64,000 nt of DNA, taken from NCBI RefSeq assembly GCF_000023065.1, contig NC_012691.1, forward strand, positions 1,098,501 through 1,162,500, written 5' to 3'. Source of the stretch: Tolumonas auensis DSM 9187. Its GTDB lineage: Bacteria > Pseudomonadota > Gammaproteobacteria > Enterobacterales > Aeromonadaceae. The translations under genes were made by a program, and so were the position numbers. The notes beneath the pieces were generated by a model that saw only the letters and a list, made by a program, of their open reading frames with translations, searched no databases and had not been told where the DNA came from. Positions 48,511 to 57,587 of this stretch are shown here, in pieces (within the stretch, counting starts at the first letter, position 1; every line of letters starts with the position of its first letter).

Positions 48511-50979
48511 TTATGAGATGTCACACTTATCCAGATGCCAGATTTGACGGACATAATCCTGAATCGAGCGGTCAGAGTTAAATTTGCCCACTGATGCAGC
48601 ATTAATGATCGCCATTTTGGCCCAGCGTGCTTTATCCCGGTACAAACTGTTGATACGTTGATGCGCCTCATCATAAGAAGCAAAATCAGCCAGAGTCAGA
48701 TAGGTGTCACCATAATCCAGCAGTGATTTTTTGATCGATTGCAGCTCGCCAGGGCGTCCAGGTGTGAAGTAATCGGTATCCAGCCAGTCGAGCGCAGATT
48801 TGATCTCGGCATTCGCATAGTAATAATCCCAAGGACTATAACCGCGGGCTTTCAGCTCTTTCACTTCTTCAACGGTCAGACCAAAGATAACGCAATTATC
48901 TTCGCCGACTTCTTCCGCAATTTCGATGTTCGCCCCATCAAGAGTACCGATCGTGATCGCACCATTCATCGCCAGCTTCATATTACCGGTACCGGAAGCT
49001 TCATAACCGGCAGTAGAAATCTGCTCAGATACATCGGCTGCCGGGATCAGTTTTTCCGCCAGACTGACGCGGTAGTTCGGCATGAACACCACTTTCAGTT
49101 TGCCTTTGATGCGTGGGTCATCATTAATGCGTTCGCCGACTTTGTTGATCGCATAAATAATGTCTTTGGCTACGCGGTAACCGGGCGCTGCTTTAGAACC
49201 GAAGATAAACACACGCGGGTGGATATCATATTCCGGATTCAGCAACAGACGACGGTAGAGCACCAGAATGTGCAACAGGTTCAGCTGCTGACGTTTGTAT
49301 TCATGCAACCTCTTGATTTGAATATCAAAAATAGCATCAGCACTGACATCGATACCGGTTTCCGCTTTGATCACTTTCACCAGTTTTTCTTTGTTGTGCA
49401 GCTTGATATCCATGAATTTTTTCTGGAATACCGGATCATCCGCATACTTGGCGAGTTCCCGCAGTGCATCCAGATTCAGCGGCCATTCTGTGCCTACTGT
49501 TTCAGTGAACAGATCGGCCAGTTCCTGGTTACAGGAAAGCAGCCAGCGACGTGGTGTGACACCGTTGGTGACGTTACAGAACTTATCCGGCCAGAGCTGA
49601 TTAAACTCGGGGAACAGATCTTCTTTGACCAGTTTAGAGTGAATCTCCGCCACACCGTTTACTTTGTGTGAGGTGATCACGCACAGGTTGGCCATACGTA
49701 CCCGACGCGGATTACTTTCATCAATGATGGAAAGTTTGCGTTTGATTTCGTTATTTGCCGGCCACTTTGCATCCACTTCATTTTTCAGGAAGTAGGCATT
49801 GATTTCATAAATGATCTCAAGATGACGTGGTAAGACCCTTTCAAACAGGTAGACCGGCCAGGTTTCCAGTGCTTCCGGCAACAAGGTGTGGTTGGTGTAA
49901 GAGAATACCTGCTTACAAATATTCCACGCCTCTGTCCATTCCAGTCCTTCTTCATCGATCAATTCACGCATCAGTTCAGGAATGGCGATGGTCGGATGTG
50001 TGTCGTTCAGCTGAACCGCAATCTGTGCGGCGAACTCTTTGAAATCCGTGTGCGTGCGTTTATAACGACGCATGATGTCTTTCAGTGAACAGGCGCAGAA
50101 GAAATATTGCTGAACCAGACGCAGTTCTTTACCTGCTTCAGTTTCATCATTCGGATACAGCACTTTGGAAATGGTTTCCGCTTCTGCTTTCTCTTTCTGT
50201 GAGTCGACATAACCACCATGGTTAAACACGTCCCAGTCAAAGAAATTAGATGCCCGTGATTCCCACAACCGCAGAATATTCACGGTTTGTGCACCAAAAC
50301 CAACGATCGGGATATCCCATGGTACGCCTTTGATGATGCGCCCCGGATGCCATACCTTACGGACCTGGCAATCCTCGCCGAAAACAGTTTCCACATAACC
50401 ATACAGGGGAATTTCCTGTACCGATTCAGGACGGCAGATTTCCCACGGGTTGCCATATTCACGCCATGAATCAGGACGCTCAACCTGACGGCCATCGCGG
50501 ATCTCCTGTCGGAACAGGCCGTGTTCATAGTGCAGGCCGTAGCCCAGCGCCGGATAACCCAGTGTGGCTAATGAATCAATGAAGCAGGCAGCCAGACGAC
50601 CTAAACCACCATTGCCCAGTGCCATATCCGGTTCTTGCTCGCACAGATCTGCCAGTTCCAGGTTCAGATCTTTCAGTGCTTCTTCACAGGTTTTATATAA
50701 TCCGAGATTGTGCAGGTTGTTGGCGGTCAGTCGTCCCATCAGGAATTCGGCTGAAAAATAATGTACTGCACGGGTGTCTTTTTGCAGGTGAGTTTGCTGG
50801 GTGCTGGTCAGGCGTTCGAAGAGCATTTGATTGATTGTGGCACAGGTGGCCATCCACCATGCCTGCTTGCTTGCTTTCTTCTCACTGGTGCCTAATGTTG
50901 TACGAAGATGGTGAACGATCTCTTGTTTAAACTCATCCTTGTCAAGTTCGAACAGCGGCTTTTCCATAGGATTCACCAT
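48511..50979 (-). CDS. glgP: Glycogen/maltodextrin phosphorylase
   Basis: 822-aa PLP enzyme releasing glucose-1-phosphate from alpha-1,4-glucans. N-terminal and C-terminal glycosyltransferase-B halves are intact; NGGLGRLAACFIDSLATL and the PLP region EASGTGNMKLAMNGAITIGTLDGANIEI are diagnostic. ATG 50979 has AGAGG 8 nt upstream. Similarity alone does not separate GlgP from MalP; the length and presence of glgX elsewhere favour glycogen. Not linked to other glg genes here. Confidence 0.92.
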   Translation of the reverse strand: MVNPMEKPLFELDKDEFKQEIVHHLRTTLGTSEKKASKQAWWMATCATINQMLFERLTSTQQTHLQKDTRAVHYFSAEFLMGRLTANNLHNLGLYKTCEEALKDLNLELADLCEQEPDMALGNGGLGRLAACFIDSLATLGYPALGYGLHYEHGLFRQEIRDGRQVERPDSWREYGNPWEICRPESVQEIPLYGYVETVFGEDCQVRKVWHPGRIIKGVPWDIPIVGFGAQTVNILRLWESRASNFFDWDVFNHGGYVDSQKEKAEAETISKVLYPNDETEAGKELRLVQQYFFCACSLKDIMRRYKRTHTDFKEFAAQIAVQLNDTHPTIAIPELMRELIDEEGLEWTEAWNICKQVFSYTNHTLLPEALETWPVYLFERVLPRHLEIIYEINAYFLKNEVDAKWPANNEIKRKLSIIDESNPRRVRMANLCVITSHKVNGVAEIHSKLVKEDLFPEFNQLWPDKFCNVTNGVTPRRWLLSCNQELADLFTETVGTEWPLNLDALRELAKYADDPVFQKKFMDIKLHNKEKLVKVIKAETGIDVSADAIFDIQIKRLHEYKRQQLNLLHILVLYRRLLLNPEYDIHPRVFIFGSKAAPGYRVAKDIIYAINKVGERINDDPRIKGKLKVVFMPNYRVSLAEKLIPAADVSEQISTAGYEASGTGNMKLAMNGAITIGTLDGANIEIAEEVGEDNCVIFGLTVEEVKELKARGYSPWDYYYANAEIKSALDWLDTDYFTPGRPGELQSIKKSLLDYGDTYLTLADFASYDEAHQRINSLYRDKARWAKMAIINAASVGKFNSDRSIQDYVRQIWHLDKCDIS

Positions 50980-51292
50980 AGCTATTACCTCTTTTAACTA
51001 TTAAGTCTTGACCACAAAACATCTTGGCCACAAAACATACAAGTAAACTACATTAATCTATTTTTGAGTCATGTTATACGTGTGCGAAACAAGATTCGCA
51101 CGATGTCGGTCTAATGTCCTGTGATGAATCGTGTCGGATGATTTAGTTGCTAGTCCTGTCACATATGTAATTTTCTGCTGTTGTTACATCCATGCGGGAT
51201 AGAGTTAACAGAGAAAAATGACTACCGGATGACCAGACACCAGAAGAAAGGGATCATTATGGAGCTGAAACACCCGGCATGTCAGGATGATT
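50980..51292. other. glgP-ribE intergenic region
   Basis: No gene seen. It holds a tandem 16-bp repeat (CTTGACCACAAAACAT at 51007-51022 and CTTGGCCACAAAACAT at 51023-51038) close to the glgP start. Further on is a hairpin GTGCGAA / TTCGCAC (51082-51101). Both may belong to the glgP control region. Confidence 0.5.
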
Positions 51293-52015
51293 TCAGTCCT
51301 TTTTTTCAGTGATCTGAGGGGGAGATGACGGGGAGGCGAGCGAGTTGATATCGACGCCGTTTTGTCTGAGCAATACTTCCAGAGCGGGCAGTAACGGGCC
51401 CAGTTTTTCTTCAAGCGTGGCTCTGACGGTATCAACCACTACCTGCGTGCCACGTTCAATTTCAACATTCAGTTCTGAACCGGCCTGTTTTGCCTCGAAC
51501 GTTGTCATGCGGCGTGTTTCCGGGATCAGCCAGACTTCAAACCAGTCTTCTTCTTTACTGACGTCGGAAATAGTCAGGCTGGTGCCGTTCAGTGCAATGT
51601 ATCCCTTGGGAAAGATGTATTTCATCCACTGATGCGGGACACCAATACGGATACAGTAGTTATTCTCCAGCTGTCTGACGGTAATAACGGTGGCACGGAA
51701 ATCCACATGACCGGAGAGGGGATGCCCGCCAATCTCGGCACCGTCTTTCGCGGCGCGCTCGGCATTAACCCGATCACCGGTCTGATAGGCGCTCAGCGTG
51801 GTGATCAGCAGGCTTTGCAGCATGACATCAAATTTAGCCCGGGTATCGCTGAGTATCTCTGTCACCGTGAGGCAAACGCCATCAATAGCGATGCTGGCGC
51901 CAATTTGTAAATCCGCGCAAAACCCGGCCGGAAACTCAATTTCAAAAGTCCGGATACCGTCGGCATCGCTGACAGCCGTAATGGTCGCAATTCCCTGAAC
52001 AATGCCTGTGAACAT
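51293..52015 (-). CDS. ribE: Riboflavin synthase, alpha subunit
   Basis: 240-aa enzyme dismutating two 6,7-dimethyl-8-ribityllumazine molecules to riboflavin. Two homologous barrels are visible: MFTGIVQG and DGVCLTV in the first, KYIFPKGYIALNGTSLTI in the second. The start at 52015 gives the canonical MFTGIV N terminus. The C-terminal tail after VDTVRATLEEKL is about 25 residues longer than usual and rich in Pro and Ser. No FMN riboswitch was recognised upstream. Confidence 0.94.
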   Translation of the reverse strand: MFTGIVQGIATITAVSDADGIRTFEIEFPAGFCADLQIGASIAIDGVCLTVTEILSDTRAKFDVMLQSLLITTLSAYQTGDRVNAERAAKDGAEIGGHPLSGHVDFRATVITVRQLENNYCIRIGVPHQWMKYIFPKGYIALNGTSLTISDVSKEEDWFEVWLIPETRRMTTFEAKQAGSELNVEIERGTQVVVDTVRATLEEKLGPLLPALEVLLRQNGVDINSLASPSSPPQITEKKD

Positions 52016-52220
52016 CTGCAATTCCTGTTAAATACATACTAAACGAAACTATAACGGTGGCTGGTGGTTGATGCCACATCACTTGTATGGTTTGTTGGTT
52101 GGTGAAGGCACTTAAATATCTCGGAAACGCAATTAGCAGGAATACGGTTCTCTCTGAGAGTCTTTAGGGTTTCGATGTTACAATAGGGCCGTCTTAATTT
52201 ATTGTAAGCGGTGTTTGTTT

Positions 52221-53471
52221 ATGAGTTTTTCCACCCTAGGTCTTCACTCGGATTTATTGGCTGTTATCGATACGCTTGGTTATCAAACGGCAACGCCGAT
52301 CCAAAAAGCGGCGATCCCAGAAGTTCTTGCCGGTCACGATGTTATGGCGGGGGCACAAACGGGGACGGGGAAAACTGCTGCATTTGCCTTGCCACTGATT
52401 CAACGTCACCTCGTTCGAGACACATCTGAAAAAGCCATCCGTGTGTTAGTGCTGACGCCAACGCGGGAACTGGCTCAACAAGTACATCAAAGCTTTGTGA
52501 AATACAGCCAAGGTTTGGGTCTCAACTCAGTCGTGGCTTACGGTGGAGCGAGTATCAACCCGCAGATTGATGCGCTCAACAAAGGCTGTGATGTCCTCGT
52601 GGCGACACCAGGCCGTTTGTTGGAGCTTGCTTTCAAAGAGTTGATCGACCTCAGCACAGTTGAAACACTGGTTCTTGATGAAGCGGATCGCATGCTGGAT
52701 ATGGGTTTTATTGTCGATATCGAGCGCATCCTAAAACGTCTCCCCGAAACGCGCCAAACCTTGTTCTTCTCCGCAACCTTCAACGATGACGTGTTTTCCT
52801 TAAGCAAAACCATTTTAAAGCAGCCAAAACTGATCGAAGTCGCCGAACGAAATGCGATGGCAGCAAAAATTGAACAACGCTTTTACGAAGTCGACAACCA
52901 ACGCAAAGCGGGTTTAGTGGCGTACCTGATAGGCTCTAAAAATTGGCAACAAGTGCTTATTTTCACTCGTACCAAACAAGCGGTGGATGAGCTTGCTAAA
53001 GAGCTTGAAAAAGATGGCATCAGTGCTGCTGCGGTTCATGGCGATAAATCCCAAGGCGCCCGCGATCGCGGCTTGGAAGAGTTTAAAACCGGCCAAGTGC
53101 GTGCGCTTGTCGCCACCGATGTGGCCGCGCGCGGGTTGGACATCCAGCAACTGCAATACGTGATCAATTATGAGCTGCCTTACAACGCCGAAGACTATAT
53201 TCACCGTATTGGTCGAACAGGCCGTGCAGGTCAAGCGGGCTTGGCCGTTTCGTTGGTCTCGAATAAAGAGAAATACCTACTCGAAGACGTAGAAAAACTC
53301 ACTGGCGAACATTTTATCCTGCAGTGGATGGAAGGCTTTGAGCCGAATCTAACGGCGCAAGAAGAGGCGAGCAGTACTAAGAGTAAATCGTCTAAGAAAA
53401 CCCTACGCGCTAAAGCGCTTGGGCAAAGCGGTAACAACAAAGCTAAAACAGGCAAACCGCGTCGTCGCTAG
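52221..53471 (+). CDS. DEAD-box RNA helicase, RhlE family
   Basis: 416-aa ATP-dependent RNA helicase. Motifs in order: Q motif (YQTATPIQKAAIP), AGAQTGTGKT, PTRELAQQV, VLDEADRMLDMGF, SAT, then domain 2 with ATDVAARGLDI and HRIGRTGRAGQ. The basic C-terminal tail (KSKSSKKTLRAKALG and GKPRRR) probably binds RNA. Glutamine is written mostly CAA here, whereas ribE, carB and other neighbours prefer CAG, so the gene looks acquired or from a different compositional background. It borders the first cassette site. Confidence 0.93.
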   Translation: MSFSTLGLHSDLLAVIDTLGYQTATPIQKAAIPEVLAGHDVMAGAQTGTGKTAAFALPLIQRHLVRDTSEKAIRVLVLTPTRELAQQVHQSFVKYSQGLGLNSVVAYGGASINPQIDALNKGCDVLVATPGRLLELAFKELIDLSTVETLVLDEADRMLDMGFIVDIERILKRLPETRQTLFFSATFNDDVFSLSKTILKQPKLIEVAERNAMAAKIEQRFYEVDNQRKAGLVAYLIGSKNWQQVLIFTRTKQAVDELAKELEKDGISAAAVHGDKSQGARDRGLEEFKTGQVRALVATDVAARGLDIQQLQYVINYELPYNAEDYIHRIGRTGRAGQAGLAVSLVSNKEKYLLEDVEKLTGEHFILQWMEGFEPNLTAQEEASSTKSKSSKKTLRAKALGQSGNNKAKTGKPRRR

Positions 53472-53542
53472 GTTTTTGTCGAAGTATTTGGAGAAAAGGG
53501 AAGAGCTATGGAACTAGAGATTCAAATAGATGAATGAGGAAA

Positions 53543-53611
53543 ATCTAACTTCTAATTAAACGGCGGCACGTAGTGCCGTTGATGCTCACATTCTAAATTG
53601 GTTTGTTAAAG
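53543..53611 (-). repeat. attC-like site A
   Basis: 69-bp imperfect palindrome. On the minus strand it ends in GTTAGAT, a perfect GTTRRRY box, and begins CTTTAAC, one base off RYYYAAC. The centre GGCGGCACGTAGTGCCG is shared with sites B, C and D. The cassette gene at 53593 ends inside it, as is usual for integron cassettes. Confidence 0.72.
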
Positions 53612-54006
53612 TCAATAAGTTTTGACATTAGAAAAGCAACTTTTATTGAGGGGAAAATAAAGTCGGTATTAACTTTATTGTTCAAATTATCAATTGAATT
53701 GTCAATTATTGCTTTAAGTTTTAAATATGCGGTATCTTCATCGATGCCATCAACTTCAATATAAAACCCAAGAGCTGTACTAACAAAAGGTGTAGCGAAC
53801 TCTTTGGTTTGCGCTTCGAGCTTTTTCACACTACAAAATAAGTTATAAATTATTTTTGCATTTACAGCTAATTGAATAAAGTCATCTTTTGTTGGATTTT
53901 GGTGAGCATTAATGAAATTGTTAATGTCTAGGATGCATTGTTCATACAGTGTTAGTATTTTTTGCTCATGTTCTCGTTGTGCTTTGCTTTTAAAGAAATT
54001 GAACAT
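53593..54006 (-). CDS. Cassette protein of unknown function (137 aa)
   Basis: Unrecognised soluble protein. The start at 54006 (MFNFFKSKAQREHEQK) has AAGGA 7 nt upstream; the longer frame to 54102 lacks a ribosome site. Composition is rich in Lys, Asn, Ile and Phe, AT-rich, and predicted mostly helical. It is second of two genes in the same cassette, and its stop lies within attC-like site A. Confidence 0.65.
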   Translation of the reverse strand: MFNFFKSKAQREHEQKILTLYEQCILDINNFINAHQNPTKDDFIQLAVNAKIIYNLFCSVKKLEAQTKEFATPFVSTALGFYIEVDGIDEDTAYLKLKAIIDNSIDNLNNKVNTDFIFPSIKVAFLMSKLIDFNKPI

Positions 54007-54031
54007 ATTTGTTTCCTTATAGCTAGAGTTG

Positions 54032-54241
54032 TTAATATTGTTGTGGTGCATCCTGTGATAAAGAGATTGATAGTATACGAATACTTCCAACTCCTTCGGC
54101 ACAGAATTTTATAGAATGTTGCATGGCTTGATTCAGAACTAATTGGTCAATCTGAGTGGGCTCGTTATCATTTTCTATCAAAAATGTATCCGTAAATTTT
54201 TGATTGTTTGTAATGCATTCATATGTAACATACCATTTCAT
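54032..54241 (-). CDS. Cassette protein of unknown function (69 aa)
   Basis: Unrecognised. ATG 54241 has GGAGG 5 nt upstream, an excellent ribosome site, 28 bp after the GTTAGCC end of attC-like site B. Begins MKWYVTYECITNNQKF, acidic, probably a small beta-rich soluble protein. It is first gene of a two-gene cassette, 25 bp before the 137-aa gene. Confidence 0.65.
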   Translation of the reverse strand: MKWYVTYECITNNQKFTDTFLIENDNEPTQIDQLVLNQAMQHSIKFCAEGVGSIRILSISLSQDAPQQY

Positions 54242-54268
54242 AATTACCTCCACCATATAGCCGAGACA

Positions 54269-54328
54269 GGCTAACTTTTACTCAAATGGCGGCACGCAGT
54301 GCCGTCCAGTTTCAAGTTTTTGTTAAGC
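54269..54328 (-). repeat. attC-like site B
   Basis: 60-bp imperfect palindrome. Minus strand begins GCTTAAC (perfect RYYYAAC) and ends GTTAGCC. Inner arms ACTTGAAACTGG and CCATTTGAGT pair with bulges, and the centre is GGCGGCACGCAGTGCCG. It separates the two-gene cassette from the split cassette gene, whose stop codon lies in the first box. Confidence 0.75.
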
Positions 54329-54650
54329 TTCTTTTCTCAAATTTTTATAATGTTCTTGTACTGCTTTCTCTACGGGGGCTCGCATCATGCCATCATAGCT
54401 CTCAGGAAATATAATATATTGCCACGCCATGAGATTTAGTGGATCCGTTTTAGTTGAGTGACATTTTTCATCTAAACTATGCTTAGCCATTATTTCAGAA
54501 TACGTTACATCATTATTGCCAATGCCAATGAATTTATTTGAAAACTCATAAAAGCACTCAATTAAATCAACATATATATCTTGAGCTAGCATAGGAATTT
54601 CATATGGATAGCCTAAATAACTGTTCCGAAATGTAGATCACTTGGTGGGA

Positions 54651-54716
54651 GTAACTCGGTTTTAGTTATGCGATCATATCGTCGCCAAACTAAACAATCG
54701 CCCAAAACCGAGTTAC
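54651..54716. repeat. 13-bp inverted repeat before the IS630 transposase start
   Basis: GTAACTCGGTTTT (54651-54663) and AAAACCGAGTTAC (54704-54716), perfect arms, 40-nt loop. The second arm ends 4 nt before the transposase ATG and would occlude its ribosome site in a readthrough RNA. Confidence 0.65.
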
Positions 54717-54720
54717 CGCT

Positions 54721-55740
54721 ATGTTACCAGTTTTATCTCGCGCCGAACGCAGACGCATCGAAAAAATCATTTATAAAACCAACGATAAAGAACATGCCCG
54801 GCGTCTGACTGCTATTCTCATGCTGCATCAGGGGCAGACTGTTTCGATGGTTCATCAACTGACTGCCGCTGCTCGTTCTTCTATTCAACGCTGGCTCAGC
54901 TGGTATCAGGAATGTGGTATTTCCGGTCTCGAAAGTAAACAACGCGGACGATTTTGTTCTTTGCCATACCAACAAATTCGACTCATTTTAGAGCTGCTTA
55001 TTCAGTTCTCGCCAGAAGATTTTGGTTATCAACGTTCACGTTGGAGTTCAGAGCTTTTTGCATCGCTTATTCATCGCATGTGTCCAGAACTCAACATTGC
55101 TGCCTCTACCATCCGCCGTTGGTTACCTAAAATGGGCATTGTTTGGCGTAGAGCTGCGCCGACACTCCATATTCGTGACCCACATCGTGATGAGAAAATG
55201 GCATTAATAAACAATGCATTACAAAGTCACTCTATTAATGAACCGGTTTTTTATGTCGATGAAGCAGATATCGACCTGAATCCTAAAATTGGTGCGGATT
55301 GGATGCGTCGTCATCAACAAAAACGAATACCCACACCAGGGAAAAACGAAAAACACTATGTTGCCGGTGCACTTAATAGTCAGACGGGCAAGGTAATTTA
55401 CACCACAGGGCTGAGTAAGGATTCAGACCTATTTATTCAACTACTGGAAAAGCTGAAACGGCATTACCGTCGGGCGAAGAAAATTATCCTGGTCCTTGAT
55501 AATTACGTGATCCACAAAAGCCAAAAGACGCAGGTATGGCTCAAGAACAATCCAAAATTTGAGTTACTGTTTCAACCTGTTTACTCACCGTGGGTCAATC
55601 GGATTGAACTACTCTGGCGCTCAATGCACGAGATGGTCACCAGAAACCACCGATGTCGGGCGATGTGGGAATTATTGCGAAAGGTGAAGTATTTTTTAGA
55701 TCATGTCAGCCCGTTTGCAATAGCAGCACAGAATAAATAG
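54721..55740 (+). CDS. IS630-family transposase
   Basis: 339-aa DDE transposase. The N-terminal helix-turn-helix part (about 1-120) is followed by the catalytic domain with Asp in FYVDEADID, Asp in ILVLDNYVIHKS and Glu in PWVNRIELLWRSMHE. The frame is intact, so the element may still be active. Confidence 0.92.
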   Translation: MLPVLSRAERRRIEKIIYKTNDKEHARRLTAILMLHQGQTVSMVHQLTAAARSSIQRWLSWYQECGISGLESKQRGRFCSLPYQQIRLILELLIQFSPEDFGYQRSRWSSELFASLIHRMCPELNIAASTIRRWLPKMGIVWRRAAPTLHIRDPHRDEKMALINNALQSHSINEPVFYVDEADIDLNPKIGADWMRRHQQKRIPTPGKNEKHYVAGALNSQTGKVIYTTGLSKDSDLFIQLLEKLKRHYRRAKKIILVLDNYVIHKSQKTQVWLKNNPKFELLFQPVYSPWVNRIELLWRSMHEMVTRNHRCRAMWELLRKVKYFLDHVSPFAIAAQNK

Positions 55741-56282
55741 GTGGAGCACAATTAGGATCAGTTATTTAGTTCTAACAAATGATAATAGACAATATGAGGA
55801 GGTTTCCAAGAGTTACTTGCTAACAAACGGATTTTATTGATTAAAATTCTAAATTCTGATGGTAAATAAATCGATAATTGCGTAATGCAATCTACCATTT
55901 GTCTATCAAGCTCAAGTCGATTTTTCTCAAAATCATCAGGTAATCCAGCTTTGTTAACGATGTATGAAACGTATGTGTTGAACATAAGCCAATGGTTATA
56001 AAAGTTCGAATTAAGTTTTTCAAGTGCTGGAAGTATTCTATTCAGCTTTAATATCTCAAATTCTGTTTGTTTCAAAATGAGATTTTTCTGAGTGTCTAAA
56101 GAATTAGTTATTTCAATTTTCTTAATTTCTAATCTATTTTTTGACCAATCTTCAAAAACCGACTTTAGAACATATTTCCATAATGTGAATACAGAAATAA
56201 TGATTAAGGCAAATATTGATGAATATGTCCCAAGTGCTTTAAGTAATTCGAATATTGTCGTCAACATATATTTCTCAAAGAA

Positions 56283-56324
56283 GCTTAACTATTACTTAAA
56301 TGGCGGCATATAGTGCCGTTGATG
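56283..56324 (-). repeat. attC-like site C, GTTRRRY half
   Basis: Minus strand ends in GTTAAGC, a perfect GTTRRRY box. The centre GGCGGCATATAGTGCCG is as in sites A and B. The other half is displaced by the IS3-family element. The split cassette gene begins 16 bp after the box. Confidence 0.65.
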
Positions 56325-56352
56325 TTCACCCGATAAAATGGACACGCGTTTA

Positions 56353-57237
56353 TTAAGCGGCATGTTCAAACTGTATCGGAGATACATAATTGAGGCTACT
56401 GTGCAGCCGCACCTTATTATAAAAATTCCGGATGTATCTGCTGATCTGATCTCTCAGTGCAGATACCGTCGGAAAATAATTTTCGTAAATCAGTTCAGAC
56501 TTTAACGTCTTAAAAAACGATTCAACTTCAGCGTTATCGGTGCACTGACCTGGCCGGTTCATACTATGTCGGATCCCAAATTTATTGAGCCAGATTTGCA
56601 TGGCTTGTGCTCTGAACTCAACGCCACGATCTGTATGTAGGATGAGACCCGGTTTTGGTTTCCGTTGTTTCAATGCTTGATATAAAGCAGCAACAGATAA
56701 TTCAGCATTGAGTTTCTCATGGAGCGCCCAGCCAATAATTTTCCGCGACCAGAGGTCAACAATGACCGCGAGGAAGACATGCCTGTGACCATGTCGGATA
56801 TAGGTGACATCGCTAGACCACTGTTGATTTGGTCCTGTTGGCTTGGGCGCCTGCAAGCGATGATTTGGCAGCACTTTTAATTCAGCCCGCATCTTACTCA
56901 ATCGTTTATAAACACGCTCAACGCGAGCTTTTAAGCCATTTTCTCGCATCAATCTGGCCACTCGTTTCTGACTAACGACAACACCTTGAGTCCGAAGTGC
57001 CTGATAAACTTTAGGACTGCCGTATCGTTCCGCCGATGCCTTGAAGACACGCTTAATGTGCGTCAGTAACACAGCATCCTGTTGCACATGAACACTGGGA
57101 GTGCGCTTTAGCCAGTCATAATAGCCACTACGTGAAACGCCAAGTCGTTGGCAAAGACGTTTCACAGAGAGGTGAGAAGCATGCTTTTTTATGAATTGGA
57201 ATGCTTCCGTCGTTCCTCGGCCAGAAAGCGTTGCCAC
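56353..57237 (-). CDS. IS3-family transposase OrfB
   Basis: 294-aa rve-type integrase core, residues from the GTG at 57237. HTH-like region with LCQRLGVSRSGYYDW, then DDE residues in QQWSSDVTYI, LHTDRGVEF and DNAEVESFFKTLK. Normally made as an OrfAB fusion by -1 frameshifting at the A6G run (57237-57243), which lies right at its first codons. Confidence 0.92.
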   Translation of the reverse strand: MATLSGRGTTEAFQFIKKHASHLSVKRLCQRLGVSRSGYYDWLKRTPSVHVQQDAVLLTHIKRVFKASAERYGSPKVYQALRTQGVVVSQKRVARLMRENGLKARVERVYKRLSKMRAELKVLPNHRLQAPKPTGPNQQWSSDVTYIRHGHRHVFLAVIVDLWSRKIIGWALHEKLNAELSVAALYQALKQRKPKPGLILHTDRGVEFRAQAMQIWLNKFGIRHSMNRPGQCTDNAEVESFFKTLKSELIYENYFPTVSALRDQISRYIRNFYNKVRLHSSLNYVSPIQFEHAA

Positions 57238-57533
57238 TTTTTTAGGATGTCGTTTTCCTCTTCAAGTTCAGCAATACGTTTTCTGAGTTTTTTAAGTTCA
57301 TCCTGCTCTTTGAGCTGGGCATTGGGCTTAGAAGGTTTGGTTGTGGGCTTCATCGGACCATATTTCCCTTCACGAAATTCTTTACGCCAACGAGACAACA
57401 TAAAGGGATGAATGTCCAGTGCAGCAGCGACATCCTTTACTGATCGCTGAGGGTCGAAACTCCATTGAACGGCTTTCATTTTGAACTCGTCAGAGTACTT
57501 AAAAATACGTTTAGCATTGGTATAAGCGGGCAT
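57189..57533 (-). CDS. IS3-family OrfA
   Basis: 114-aa DNA-binding protein: helix-turn-helix (VKDVAAALDIHPFMLSRWRKEF) and a C-terminal leucine-zipper-like helix (LKKLRKRIAELEEENDILKKW). Overlaps orfB by 49 bp; the slippery AAAAAAG lies at the ILKKW codons. Confidence 0.92.
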   Translation of the reverse strand: MPAYTNAKRIFKYSDEFKMKAVQWSFDPQRSVKDVAAALDIHPFMLSRWRKEFREGKYGPMKPTTKPSKPNAQLKEQDELKKLRKRIAELEEENDILKKWQRFLAEERRKHSNS

Positions 57534-57587
57534 TGATGACCTCTGGATTAGTTATCAATGCGTGTCCGAAAAAGTGGGTGAAGTCCA

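Larger units (their letters stand above)
54616..55766 (+). mobile_element. IS630-family insertion sequence
   Basis: 1151 bp, flanked by TA on both sides (54614-54615 and 55767-55768), the TA duplication typical of the family. Ends are imperfect inverted repeats: AATAACTGTTCCGAAATGT on the left against AATAACTGATCCTAATTGT on the right. It carries one transposase gene. Confidence 0.88.
54323..56267 (-). pseudogene. Cassette gene for a membrane protein, split by IS630
   Basis: One gene in two pieces: 56267-55767 and 54613-54323. Removing 54614-55766 (the IS plus one TA copy) joins codon CTA to GGC TAT in frame and gives a 263-codon frame. As it stands, the first piece stops after 169 codons inside the IS end, and the second has an internal ATG at 54592. 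The product has one membrane segment (about residues 16-33), a Lys/Glu-rich helical stretch, and a soluble C-terminal half. The family is not recognised. It fills one cassette between sites C and B. Confidence 0.8.
56325..57582 (-). mobile_element. IS3-family insertion sequence inside attC-like site C
   Basis: About 1258 bp. Ends are inverted repeats beginning TTCACCC and sharing GGACACGC (left TTCACCCGATAAAATGGAC, right TTCACCCACTTTTTCGGAC). Two overlapping genes orfA and orfB lie on the minus strand. No target duplication is evident (left flank GATG, right flank GTCC), so exact ends are uncertain by about 5 bp. Confidence 0.85.

Noticed and set aside
52016-52220. FMN riboswitch upstream of ribE
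   Set aside because: None of the conserved RFN element segments could be found.
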